DNA of 48,907 nt, taken from positions 1-48,907 of IMG/VR virus record IMGVR_UViG_3300025729_000003; one strand, written 5' to 3'. This stretch comes from a virus. How positions within the stretch are numbered: the first letter of the stretch is position 1; every line of letters starts with the position of its first letter. The notes under the pieces are model-generated. The model was given only the letters and a program-made list of their open reading frames with translations, was not told the DNA's origin and searched no databases. Positions 1 through 8,081 of the stretch are shown one piece after another. Both the position numbers and the translations under genes were made by a program.

Positions 1-1083
1 CTTTACAAGCGCTGAGCCAATGACTTGATGCATATCATAATACTTGTATTCTGCTAGACGGCCGCCGAAGATGACTCCTTCTTCACGTCGAGAAAGGACC
101 TCGTACTTTTTGTACATCTTGTTATTCTTGTCATTGTTAATAGGGTAGTAGGGTGTTTTTCCGCGAGTATACTCATCAGGATACTCTTTAGTCACAATTG
201 TATTCGGTATTTTTGAGGCAGTTTGTGGTTGAAAATGCTTGTGCTCAAGAATTCTAGTAAAAGGTGTGTCTGGATGTGTATGATTTATCACGGCGTTACC
301 CTGGTAGTCTCCTCTAAGCTCTTCATGCTCGAAGCGTAAAGTACGATACTCTAACTCTCCAAACTGAAACCCGAAATATTCATCTACCTTCCCTGTAAAT
401 ACGACCGTATTAGCTAACGAGTCTAGCTCGTGCTTATCTAAGAAGTAATCGACTCCAGTACGTACTTCAATACCTTTCAGCATATTTTGTACCATAGATG
501 TATACCCTTCAACAGGAATACCCTGGTATTTATCAAAGAAATAATTTTCATCAAATGTAAGTCTAATTGGTAGTCGTTTAATAATAGAAGCCGGTAGTTC
601 TCTAGGGTCCCTCTGCCACTGCTTCATAGTATATCCCTTAATAAAAGTTTCATATACTTCTCTACCTACCTGTGACAAAATCCAATCTTCTAAGTTATCT
701 GGATTCTCGCAAGGTATACGCACTTCTTTTAACTTCTCTTCCGCCTCAGCCGGGGTCGTGACGCCCCACAACTGGTGTAGCGTCATAAGATTGATTGGGA
801 AAGAAAATATCTTATTACCGAATCTTACCTTCGGCTTGTTGATATAGCTGTTAAACGTTGCAAAGCGATTTACGTAGTCCCATATTTTGTCATTATTGGT
901 GTGGAATATATGGGCACCATATACATGAACGTCAATCCCGCTTCTTTTCTCACTATATACATTACCACCAGTGTGCTGCCTTTTATCTATGACAAGACAC
1001 TTATACCCCGCATCTGTCATTTCTCTAGCGAATGTTACGCCAAATAAACCTGAACCCACAATCAGGTAGTCGTACTCTTTCAT
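1..1083 (-). CDS. glf: UDP-galactopyranose mutase, 3' end cut by window edge
   Basis: This flavoenzyme interconverts UDP-galactopyranose and UDP-galactofuranose, the donor of galactofuranose for glycans. I translated 361 codons; the frame is open at the window edge, so about 10-30 C-terminal residues are missing compared with the usual 370-390. Visible are an N-terminal FAD dinucleotide site (GSGLFG, residues 10-15), the TGGN segment after the first Rossmann unit, the family signature GAHIFHT near residue 57, and the late motif GRLAEYKYYDMHQV near the edge, which matches the flavin/substrate region of the family. The ATG shares one base with the stop of the upstream ThyA-family gene (TAATG), so translation is probably coupled. 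The family call is secure. The phage role is inferred: either DNA sugar modification or surface glycan synthesis. Confidence 0.94.
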   Translation of the reverse strand, partial: MKEYDYLIVGSGLFGVTFAREMTDAGYKCLVIDKRQHTGGNVYSEKRSGIDVHVYGAHIFHTNNDKIWDYVNRFATFNSYINKPKVRFGNKIFSFPINLMTLHQLWGVTTPAEAEEKLKEVRIPCENPDNLEDWILSQVGREVYETFIKGYTMKQWQRDPRELPASIIKRLPIRLTFDENYFFDKYQGIPVEGYTSMVQNMLKGIEVRTGVDYFLDKHELDSLANTVVFTGKVDEYFGFQFGELEYRTLRFEHEELRGDYQGNAVINHTHPDTPFTRILEHKHFQPQTASKIPNTIVTKEYPDEYTRGKTPYYPINNDKNNKMYKKYEVLSRREEGVIFGGRLAEYKYYDMHQVIGSALVK

Positions 1084-2108
1084 TACTGAACTCCTTTTTG
1101 ATTAAAATAGTAACCACTAAAGCTTGCGCTTCTTATAATTTGAGAAGCAGACTTCTTTAGACCGATTTTTCTTAGCCTCGCCGCTGTGAGCACAAGGGCC
1201 CAATCCCTAAATTTTCCCGGGCTGCTTAACCATGATGGATAAAATTTGATCAAGGCGTCTTCAATCCTTGACATATCTTGGCAGCTCTGTAGCTCTTCCT
1301 CGAAGCTACAGAGCTTCTTTACACTTAAGAATGTATCCTCTATATCTCCAGTTAATGGAGGCATTGGACCGTGGTTCTTGTGCATTAGACGACTGGTTTT
1401 TATACTGTCGCTCTTCAAAATATCTTCCACCATTCCAAAATGCTTTTCATAGATGTGTAAAGAATTACTTGTATGTGTATACGTACCAACGTCTGCGCCG
1501 ACTTCGTTTGCAATCATCTCTTGAAAAATAGTGAATGCAGGAATGTCGTATGCAATACCAAACACAAGATCAGAGCTTCTCATATTAACAACCTGGTGTA
1601 ACTTATTATCCCTAATAAAGAATTGTAGTGCCAGCGTACATGGAACATCTAGCTTTGCGTCGATAGAATCGTCTGGTACCCTTAGGTGCATAACGGCCCT
1701 TCTAGAATCTGGATCACGCTTTAGTTCGTTAACGACATATTCTATTTGTGAATATCTTCCTTGCGCAATCTTGTCATGACGCTTAAAAAGACGCGCTCCA
1801 TAAGCTGAATTTGCAGTAGATCCATCGTCACTAATGTTATTCCAAAATCCTGAGTACTTCGATATCCACTCAGTGCTGTTATTACCTGACAGATACCACA
1901 CGAGCTCTGCCACCATGTAACTCATACTAAACTTTCTTTTTGAGACATACGGTATTCTGTCTCTAATGTTGTTTATGGTAAACGAAGCGCCGATAATCTC
2001 TTTGATGTTTTGACCTCGCGGAGAAGAGTCATATTGAGGGTTATCCATTACCTGTTTAAGTAAGCCTAGATAACACTCTGTAAAGTTTTCGTATGTTCCA
2101 AGATGCAT
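1083..2108 (-). CDS. ThyA-fold pyrimidine methylase/hydroxymethylase, probably dCMP hydroxymethylase-like
   Basis: This is a member of the thymidylate synthase fold of 341 residues. Glu68 lies in AELVWYL, the catalytic Cys157 in DVPCTLALQF, the nucleotide-binding stretch at 175-190 reads NMRSSDLVFGIAYDIP, and LHIY retains the His/Tyr pair. Thymidylate synthases have Asn after the Phe of this stretch to read the uracil ring; here it is Asp188, as in T4 dCMP hydroxymethylase (gp42). EIIGASF and VNMRS-D-VFG also resemble gp42. Residues 240-341 form an extra C-terminal region of unknown role. A separate ThyX gene at 8082-8795 can supply dTMP, which frees this enzyme for another substrate. SD GAGG stands 7 bases before the ATG. 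A dUMP-specific or ordinary ThyA role is the alternative. Confidence 0.8.
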   Translation of the reverse strand: MHLGTYENFTECYLGLLKQVMDNPQYDSSPRGQNIKEIIGASFTINNIRDRIPYVSKRKFSMSYMVAELVWYLSGNNSTEWISKYSGFWNNISDDGSTANSAYGARLFKRHDKIAQGRYSQIEYVVNELKRDPDSRRAVMHLRVPDDSIDAKLDVPCTLALQFFIRDNKLHQVVNMRSSDLVFGIAYDIPAFTIFQEMIANEVGADVGTYTHTSNSLHIYEKHFGMVEDILKSDSIKTSRLMHKNHGPMPPLTGDIEDTFLSVKKLCSFEEELQSCQDMSRIEDALIKFYPSWLSSPGKFRDWALVLTAARLRKIGLKKSASQIIRSASFSGYYFNQKGVQ

Positions 2109-2144
2109 TTTCTTACCTCAATTATCAATAAATTTATAGATTAA

Positions 2145-5100
2145 TCATATACGAAGAAGCTTAACTTTACTCATGGAAGTTTGGTACCCGAAATCATTCT
2201 TCTTCACTTCTGCGCAGCAAAGACTGTAAAGTGGAAGGTCTGTTTGTCCATCCCAGCCCCAGCAAAACATTCTAAAGTTTTTACCATCCAAGCCAGCTGC
2301 TGTGACTAAAAGATATGGCTTCTTATTCTTCGTCAACTTTGCCTTAACATCTGATACTAGAAACCAATATACATCGTGTCCATGGGCATCAATCTCATCT
2401 ATACAACGTACATCCTTTTGAGCTAATCTATCCTGCACTTTTTCGCTAACAAGCGTTGAAGCGTTAAACGACCCGAAATGCTTCATGCTATTTTCGACCA
2501 TCTCTCTTCTGGACCAATTTCCTACATCCTCTGTCTCCAGAAGGGCTTCCCTAAAGTTATTACGCCCTCGTTCAGGGTCTTTCTTTGTCCACTTTTTGAT
2601 ATCATTTTGTTTTCCAATAACAACTTCGTGCATCTGCTTATAACTTGTAAATGTCTTTCCTTCACCGATCATATTCATAGATCTAAATGCTCTAATGTTT
2701 ATTAAGGCTTCTAGTGCACGCTTATTAAATTTAGAGTGACGCCACTTGCCCTCATCTGTCCATAGCAAATCGTCTACAGCTCTATACGGCCTGTTTGCAA
2801 CTAGCTCATCGATAGCAGACTCACCGATGCCCTTACAAGATAACAGCGATGGCATAAATTTCTTACCATCAAGAATAGTCCAGTTTTTTGTTGCGTAATT
2901 GATATCAATGGGAACAACACTGTATCCGAGAGCCTTAACTTCAGCAAACGCCTTGGCACGCTTTTTATCATTACCAGACATCGCTTCTAGATAAGCGCAC
3001 AACCACTCTTCCTCGAAGTAAGTTAAAAGCCATGCACAGTAGTATGAGTCAATCGCATAACATACAGCATGTGACTTGTTAAACCCATAGCCGGCGAAGA
3101 ACAGAATCTTTTCATATAGACCGTCTGCTAGTTGGCGGTCTACTCCATTGTTAACAGCGCCGGCGACGAATTGGTCCTTGATACCTCTAGCCTTAGCAAG
3201 AGACTCAGCTGCTTCGGACGCCTTACGCTTCATAATACTGCGACGCACTGTGTCTGTTTCCTCCTCTGGGAAACCAGCCACCACAGAACACAGCTTCATG
3301 ATTTGCTCCTGGAATACAATCAGACCGTAAGTTTCTTCTAGCACTTCCTTGATTAGCGGGTGACCATAATCAATATCATCCGGATTATTTTTGGCGTTGA
3401 TATAAAGCTTGTCAACCTTTGCGGTCAAAGGACCAGGTCGATAGATAGAAGTCAGTGTTGCAATATCGATGATACTTTTAGGTTTGGCCTTCTTAAATAG
3501 GTTTTGGGCACCCCTACCTGCTAACTGAAAGATTCCAGCCCAACGACCCTTAGCGTACACATGTTCATATACATGCTGATCATCCATATCAAGAACCTTA
3601 GGATCCATGTTTTTGTTGAACCATTCATACACCTGCTCAAATGTTGGGTTCTCTATTCCTTCTTTACGTTGTAATACTAGCTCAATAGTGCGCTGAATAA
3701 CACGAAGCGTCTCTAGACCAAGTAGATCAAACTTAATCCATCCAAAGGTTTCGAGATGTTTATAATTCATCCCTTCTGCCCATGGCGTTTGTAGCTCACC
3801 GCGGGCTTTAATAAGAGGCATTCTTTCAGCTATGTTTTCAGCGACAATGCAGCCACCCGCATGGCGACCAAGAGCCTTGTTTTGTTTAAACAAGACCTGA
3901 ATTGGGGCAGCAACCTCTGGATGCGCCTCGATAAACTCCCTGAACGTTTTTGAATGAGCAATTGCATCTTCGTATAATAGAACGAATAGGTTTTTATCAG
4001 TACCCTGCTTAAAGACAGCTCGCTTTACATCATCCTCAACCGGGGCTAACGCCTTATTTACTTCGCTAAATGGAATGCCATAAAAGCGAGAGATGTCTTT
4101 AACGAGAGACTTAAGCTTGAATGTGTTATAATTGGAAATTGGAACAATGTTTTCATCACCCCACTTGTCTTTCATCATATTGATAAGCAAGTCTCGATCA
4201 CCTACATCTGTATCGATATCTGGAGCACCTTCACGAGAAGGATTTAAAAACCTACCAAACATAAGGTCATACTCGAACGGATCAACATCTGTTAGCTTAA
4301 GAACGTAGGCGACAAGACTTCCTGCAGCGGAACCGCGACCAGGACCTACAAGCATCGCTTGCTTAGCGATTTTAATGATCGCCTCCATAGTCAAGAAGTA
4401 TCTAGAGAAATTCTTGTCCTTGATAATCTTTAACTCGTGTTTGATTCTTTCGACGTATTTCGGGTCACCCGCTAAACCTCTTTCTACAAGACCTTTCTTA
4501 CACGCCTCAAGCAGAGCCTTATCATCAGTCATACCTTCAGGCACGACGTACGATGGAAGCTTCATCGTTCTGTCAGGTGTGATTGTAGATATTTTGCTAT
4601 GAACAATGTCGTGAGGGCGCTCGATGGCGTCCTTGATAACCTGATCATCATAAAAATCCATGCCCGAAGCTGATTCTAGAAAAGTGTCCCACACTTGACC
4701 GCTGTTTTTAGGATATAGCTCACACTTGAGGTCTTCCCTTGATTGCGGGAGCTTGGAAGGATCAAACTCCTTATAATTTAACCAACCTAGCTTCTTGTAG
4801 AGCTCACGCTCTCTCCAGTGCTCAGGACGAGCATAATGAGAATCCGTCGTGACAACTAATTTATCGTTTAGACCATTGCTATTTGCAAACTCAACAATTG
4901 CACGATTTACGAGATGCTGAGCCGGTAGTTTATTAAATTGTAACTCTAAGTGAACATCATCAATACCAACAGCGTCTACAAGACCTTGATATGCATTTCC
5001 GACACCTGTCATAACCTTAGAGCGAAACGAATCATCATCCATCAAATTGTGCTTTAGATCATCAAACTCTACTTGCTGCGCATGTTTAAACACCTCGTAC

Positions 5101-5765
5101 GCTATAGGACCGCCAATACAAGCTGTAGATACCATCAAGTGGCCTCCTTCAGCTGCTTCTTTTAGCATCTTATAATCAATACGAGGAAAGCGATAGAAGC
5201 CCTCTCTGTAGCCTCTACTCACAAGATGAAATAACCGCTGTAGACCTTCAGAGGTCTTTGGTAAAACGACTAAATGATGTCGTCGCTTGATTGGGTCATA
5301 AAACTTGCCAGACTTCGTTTCTTCCTCATTCTCGACCGTAAGGCCTGCTTCAGATTTTCCGATATCCACAATCTCATCATCGCCATCAACAATAGCTGTT
5401 AAAGGCGTCGTGATGGCTTCTCTTTGCGCTCGCAGGATGTGTAGCGATTCCTTATCACCCTTCTTTGCAGCTTGACGTATCTCCATGTCGAGGTTCCATG
5501 CCTCTAGATCAGGGTGTACGTACATTTCGCAGCCTGGTACAAACTTAAATTTACCTCCGCGCTTGTGTATCTTTTCAGCGTGCAAAAATGCGTGACCGAA
5601 TGAGTTCATGTGACCGTGGTTAGTAAGACACCAGCCGTCCATACCATTCTCTATGACATAATCGATGTGTTCTTGAGGGTATCCTAAACCATCGAAGGTA
5701 CTAAACCCGTCATGAGAGTGAAGTGATATAAACTTGTTTGGTGCGACTAAATTTGTCTTACGCAT
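2145..5765 (-). CDS. dnaE: Family C DNA polymerase (Pol III alpha/DnaE-like)
   Basis: Large bacterial-type replicative polymerase of 1206 residues, presumably the phage replicase. The N-terminal PHP domain (about 11-310) shows LHSHDG at 15-20, TNHGH at 48-52, PGCE at 77-80 and TDSHY at 307-311, so most metal ligands appear present. The polymerase core has GPGRGSAAGS at 474-483 and the catalytic PDIDTD at 515-520; FDLLGLETL farther on matches the region of the third catalytic Asp. A helix-hairpin-helix-like region (CKGIGESAIDEL) and an OB-like tail follow. Length is close to the bacterial 1160. The start has SD AGGAG about 7 bases before the ATG, and a promoter candidate lies just upstream. 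A DnaQ-like exonuclease elsewhere in the window could provide proofreading. Confidence 0.96.
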   Translation of the reverse strand: MRKTNLVAPNKFISLHSHDGFSTFDGLGYPQEHIDYVIENGMDGWCLTNHGHMNSFGHAFLHAEKIHKRGGKFKFVPGCEMYVHPDLEAWNLDMEIRQAAKKGDKESLHILRAQREAITTPLTAIVDGDDEIVDIGKSEAGLTVENEEETKSGKFYDPIKRRHHLVVLPKTSEGLQRLFHLVSRGYREGFYRFPRIDYKMLKEAAEGGHLMVSTACIGGPIAYEVFKHAQQVEFDDLKHNLMDDDSFRSKVMTGVGNAYQGLVDAVGIDDVHLELQFNKLPAQHLVNRAIVEFANSNGLNDKLVVTTDSHYARPEHWRERELYKKLGWLNYKEFDPSKLPQSREDLKCELYPKNSGQVWDTFLESASGMDFYDDQVIKDAIERPHDIVHSKISTITPDRTMKLPSYVVPEGMTDDKALLEACKKGLVERGLAGDPKYVERIKHELKIIKDKNFSRYFLTMEAIIKIAKQAMLVGPGRGSAAGSLVAYVLKLTDVDPFEYDLMFGRFLNPSREGAPDIDTDVGDRDLLINMMKDKWGDENIVPISNYNTFKLKSLVKDISRFYGIPFSEVNKALAPVEDDVKRAVFKQGTDKNLFVLLYEDAIAHSKTFREFIEAHPEVAAPIQVLFKQNKALGRHAGGCIVAENIAERMPLIKARGELQTPWAEGMNYKHLETFGWIKFDLLGLETLRVIQRTIELVLQRKEGIENPTFEQVYEWFNKNMDPKVLDMDDQHVYEHVYAKGRWAGIFQLAGRGAQNLFKKAKPKSIIDIATLTSIYRPGPLTAKVDKLYINAKNNPDDIDYGHPLIKEVLEETYGLIVFQEQIMKLCSVVAGFPEEETDTVRRSIMKRKASEAAESLAKARGIKDQFVAGAVNNGVDRQLADGLYEKILFFAGYGFNKSHAVCYAIDSYYCAWLLTYFEEEWLCAYLEAMSGNDKKRAKAFAEVKALGYSVVPIDINYATKNWTILDGKKFMPSLLSCKGIGESAIDELVANRPYRAVDDLLWTDEGKWRHSKFNKRALEALINIRAFRSMNMIGEGKTFTSYKQMHEVVIGKQNDIKKWTKKDPERGRNNFREALLETEDVGNWSRREMVENSMKHFGSFNASTLVSEKVQDRLAQKDVRCIDEIDAHGHDVYWFLVSDVKAKLTKNKKPYLLVTAAGLDGKNFRMFCWGWDGQTDLPLYSLCCAEVKKNDFGYQTSMSKVKLLRI

Positions 5766-5794
5766 TATGTTTCTCCTGATTGCACTGACCTCTT

Positions 5795-5823
5795 ATTATA
5801 ATCTTGAACTAAGAGATTTTCAC
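5795..5823 (-). promoter_or_regulatory. Sigma70-like promoter candidate for dnaE
   Basis: A perfect TATAAT (5795-5800) lies 17 bases downstream of GTGAAA (5818-5823, 4 of 6 matches to TTGACA), in the gap between the small gene at 5829 and the dnaE start. Arms CTCTTA (5790-5795) and TAAGAG (5810-5815) form a 6-base dyad with 14 bases between, overlapping the -10 and a possible operator. The -35 is weak, so activity is uncertain. Confidence 0.45.
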
Positions 5824-5828
5824 AAGTT

Positions 5829-6038
5829 CTACATATATAATATGTCTGAATCTGGCCTACAATACAGCACTTCTCCGTAGGCCAAGACCGTAATATCATA
5901 TTTATCGACTTCAAGAATAAGCGCTGAAGACTTTTGGTCTAGAAGATATCCAGACCCATCATCACTAAATGCTTTTGTAGGTGAGCGAAAGGTAATAAGA
6001 GAGCCTGGATTGCTACTTCTGTAGACCTTTTTCTTCAT
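5829..6038 (-). CDS. Small hypothetical protein, 69 residues
   Basis: The start chosen is the ATG at 6038, which has SD GGAG about 8 bases upstream; a longer frame from a TTG at 6059 lacks one. The protein begins MKKKVYRSSNPGS and looks like a small compact beta-rich domain (ITFRSPTK, SALILEVDKYDITVLAYGEVLY, YCRPDSDILYM). No family is recognised. It overlaps the end of the J-domain gene by 26 bases and lies just ahead of the dnaE promoter candidate, so it is probably the last gene of its transcription unit. Its function is unknown. Confidence 0.7.
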   Translation of the reverse strand: MKKKVYRSSNPGSLITFRSPTKAFSDDGSGYLLDQKSSALILEVDKYDITVLAYGEVLYCRPDSDILYM

Positions 6039-6777
6039 TATCTTTCTCCAATTGCTCAATTATAGACACTAATTCTTCAATTTTCACAATGATACCTTTG
6101 TTGGAGAAAAATAGTTGAGCGATGTTTGCTCGTATAGATGGTACGCCTATGCTTTCGCCCCATAGCCACTCTAGACTTTTCTCTATTGTACTTATCTCTG
6201 ACTTTACATCACTAACCCTATTTTGAAGAATAGGTATTGAGGCGGCGTCAGTTGTATTAGACGGAATCCCTAGCTCTAGAGCTAAGCCTAGCAGCTTAGA
6301 AAACTCGCCTTCAGACATCGCGTCACTTGACTCAAGGAATATCTTCTTTAATCGTGACCGATTAAAATCGTCAGAAGATCGATCAGGATGTGCAATAAGA
6401 GCTATTTTTCTATACAGCTTCTTAGCCCACTCAGGAGCAGCTATCTTTTCCTGCGTCGGTTGCTCAGGATGAGCATCATCCTTGGAGCCAACTCTCTCCC
6501 ATCCGGCTTCAGTCTTTTTCCACTCCTGATTTTTTGAATTAGGATCTAGACTGACGGTGTCGGTAGTATCGTCAGAGAAGGTATCTTTATTGTTGACTTG
6601 ATCATTAATTAAACTATGATCCTGAAGTCTAGACTCTACAGCAGACATGTCTCTAACATATTCTTTAGAATATTCGTCAAACAAAAGAGATGCATCTGTT
6701 TTATACGTCTGGAGCATTCGAAGCTCAGACTCTAGTAGCGTGATTTTTCTTTTTACTATTCTTGGCGGTAAACTCAT
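6013..6777 (-). CDS. J-domain-like protein
   Basis: 254 residues. Residues 113-170 resemble a J-domain: helix II LYRKIALIAHPDR carries the HPD tripeptide (130-132) needed to stimulate Hsp70 ATPase, and a further helix follows (SRLKKIFLESSDAM). Residues 10-60 and 185-250 are predicted helical or coiled-coil; the part between (60-110) is polar and probably flexible. Known J-proteins recruit DnaK-type chaperones to clients, so this one could redirect host DnaK to phage replication or virion proteins; that is inference. No glycine/phenylalanine or zinc region of canonical DnaJ is present. The SD is weak. Confidence 0.7.
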   Translation of the reverse strand: MSLPPRIVKRKITLLESELRMLQTYKTDASLLFDEYSKEYVRDMSAVESRLQDHSLINDQVNNKDTFSDDTTDTVSLDPNSKNQEWKKTEAGWERVGSKDDAHPEQPTQEKIAAPEWAKKLYRKIALIAHPDRSSDDFNRSRLKKIFLESSDAMSEGEFSKLLGLALELGIPSNTTDAASIPILQNRVSDVKSEISTIEKSLEWLWGESIGVPSIRANIAQLFFSNKGIIVKIEELVSIIEQLEKDNEEKGLQK

Positions 6778-6797
6778 ATATCTAAGTATGAGACAAT

Positions 6798-7166
6798 TTA
6801 CCCATCCAAACGATTACAGATCTTATTATGCTTGTCTTTATACGACTTGAAGAATTCATCACTATCTACGCCTACCAGCACAAGTATTGCAGTAAAATAT
6901 TTATAAGCATCAATCATTTCTTCAAGAAATTCAGCTCTATCAAAATCGCCAGATCCGGTTCTATGATCTTTCCAGTTTTTAAGATGTAATAAAGCTTCGA
7001 ATAGCTCTTCCATACCACGGAAGGCAAACTCTCTAATTGCTTTTTGGTTCTTCTTATCTGTTAAGTCAACAGGCCATGGTGGATAAGCATCGGGAATATG
7101 CTTATTGATTTTTACCATGAAGTCTTCACGAAGAGAAAATATTTCTTCTAAGCGATCATTAGACAT
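6798..7166 (-). CDS. All-alpha dUTPase/dCTPase-like NTP pyrophosphohydrolase
   Basis: 122 residues with the helical metal-binding pattern of the dimeric dUTPase/MazG superfamily: EELFE at 53-57 followed by EEMIDAY at 82-88 (E-x2-E ... E-x2-D), then FFKSYKDKHNKICNRL at the end, typical of phage dimeric dUTPases. Such enzymes convert dUTP to dUMP, or, as in T4 gp56, also dCTP to dCMP. The latter would feed the ThyA-fold hydroxymethylase candidate and lower unmodified dCTP. Which nucleotide it prefers cannot be read from sequence. Its ATG overlaps the stop of the upstream gene by one base (TAATG). Confidence 0.75.
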   Translation of the reverse strand: MSNDRLEEIFSLREDFMVKINKHIPDAYPPWPVDLTDKKNQKAIREFAFRGMEELFEALLHLKNWKDHRTGSGDFDRAEFLEEMIDAYKYFTAILVLVGVDSDEFFKSYKDKHNKICNRLDG

Positions 7167-7405
7167 TATTCAGACTCGTTTTTCTCATTAGAGTCTTTAG
7201 ACATTTGGTCCGCTTCTTCTAGCAAGCGACTTAGGTTTGCTTGAAATGTTTCAAGATATTCCGGCGATACTTCTATCTTTTCTTCGACGGTAACAAATCG
7301 TGCTGAACGCAGGTTGTCTACGACGTCTGTCCCGGTAAGTATTGCTATTTGAAGCAATTGAGCTATGTGAGAAATTGTATTGTCTGTAAGCTGTAGATTA
7401 TTCAT
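7166..7405 (-). CDS. Small acidic hypothetical protein, 79 residues
   Basis: The ATG has SD AAGGAG 6 bases upstream, and a promoter candidate lies directly before it. The protein is probably all-helical (NLQLTDNTISHIAQLLQIAI, then a long helix ending in SKDSNEKNESE) with an acidic, lysine-spotted tail. No family is recognised. Its stop and the start of the dUTPase-like gene overlap (TAATG), so the two proteins are probably produced together. Function unknown. Confidence 0.75.
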   Translation of the reverse strand: MNNLQLTDNTISHIAQLLQIAILTGTDVVDNLRSARFVTVEEKIEVSPEYLETFQANLSRLLEEADQMSKDSNEKNESE

Positions 7406-7430
7406 TTTGGCTCCTTATTCTTAGATTATT

Positions 7431-7460
7431 ATAATAAACAATCCTAAGTGTTTATGCCAA
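7431..7460 (-). promoter_or_regulatory. Sigma70-like promoter candidate
   Basis: TTGGCA (7455-7460, 5 of 6) is followed after 18 bases by TATTAT (7431-7436). An overlapping TATAAT sits 3 bases farther at 7428-7433. It lies in the 57-base gap before the small gene starting at 7405, one of the few real gaps in this gene block. It would drive the dUTPase-like and J-domain genes. Confidence 0.45.
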
Positions 7461-7462
7461 AA

Positions 7463-7786
7463 TTAACTAACCATAAACTTTGCTGCCCACGCCCAAAAAG
7501 CCATGCCAAATTGGACAACCGCAAAAACGGTGATTGCTTTTGTCTTAAATTCCTTTAGTTGCTCAATTTCTTGCATCGCTTCTTTAAGCTGTGACGGGGA
7601 TGCAACATCGTCTACCTTGTCTTTCCACACCTTAAGCTCTTCAACCCGGTCTTCTCTTACTTGCATCTTAGCTAGTTCTTGCTTAACATCCTGTAGCTCA
7701 ACCCTTAGCGAATCGATTCCACTAGCAAGCGTTTCAAGCTCTTTCAACACTAGTCTAGAGTATTCTGCCCAACCATTCTCAGACAT
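7463..7786 (-). CDS. Coiled-coil protein with one C-terminal membrane segment
   Basis: 107 residues: a long charged coiled coil (about 10-85, with LKELETLASGIDSLRVEL, VKQELAKMQVREDRVEEL, EAMQEIEQLKEF) followed by a single hydrophobic segment ITVFAVVQFGMAFWAWAAKFM (87-107) at the very C-terminus. This arrangement resembles XhlA/BhlA-type small membrane proteins of phage lysis loci, but homology cannot be shown and no endolysin is adjacent. It could instead anchor a replication or exclusion complex to the membrane. SD AAGGAG 8 bases before the ATG supports the start. It overlaps the upstream gene by 8 bases. Confidence 0.72.
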   Translation of the reverse strand: MSENGWAEYSRLVLKELETLASGIDSLRVELQDVKQELAKMQVREDRVEELKVWKDKVDDVASPSQLKEAMQEIEQLKEFKTKAITVFAVVQFGMAFWAWAAKFMVS

Positions 7787-8024
7787 CTACATTCTCCTTG
7801 CCACAATCATAATCAGGGTCAATAAGGATAAGCAAAGAATTAATTTTCTTTATGATGTTTTTCTTATTTGATGATGGATCGCTTGCCAGCTCTTTAAGTG
7901 ATCTTAACTCGCCTACAACAGCATCTTTAATCGCAAATGCCTGCTTCCATTGTGTCTGGTTGTTACAAAGCTTTTCCCTAAGCTTACGTAATTTGCCTAT
8001 TGATTCCTTAGCACAATTATCCAT
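7779..8024 (-). CDS. Small helical hypothetical protein, 81 residues
   Basis: The start chosen is the ATG at 8024 with SD GGAG 8 bases upstream, rather than a GTG at 8054 that lacks one. The protein (MDNCAKESIGKLRKLREKL...) is predicted to be mostly two or three amphipathic helices with a lysine-rich middle (SNKKNIIKKINSLL) and an acidic end (DPDYDCGKENVDV). No family is recognised. It overlaps the start of the coiled-coil/membrane gene. Confidence 0.68.
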   Translation of the reverse strand: MDNCAKESIGKLRKLREKLCNNQTQWKQAFAIKDAVVGELRSLKELASDPSSNKKNIIKKINSLLILIDPDYDCGKENVDV

Positions 8025-8081
8025 AATAAAAACTCCAATATAAAGAACGTTCACATGGTTAAGTATACGAAGATCAGGTGT

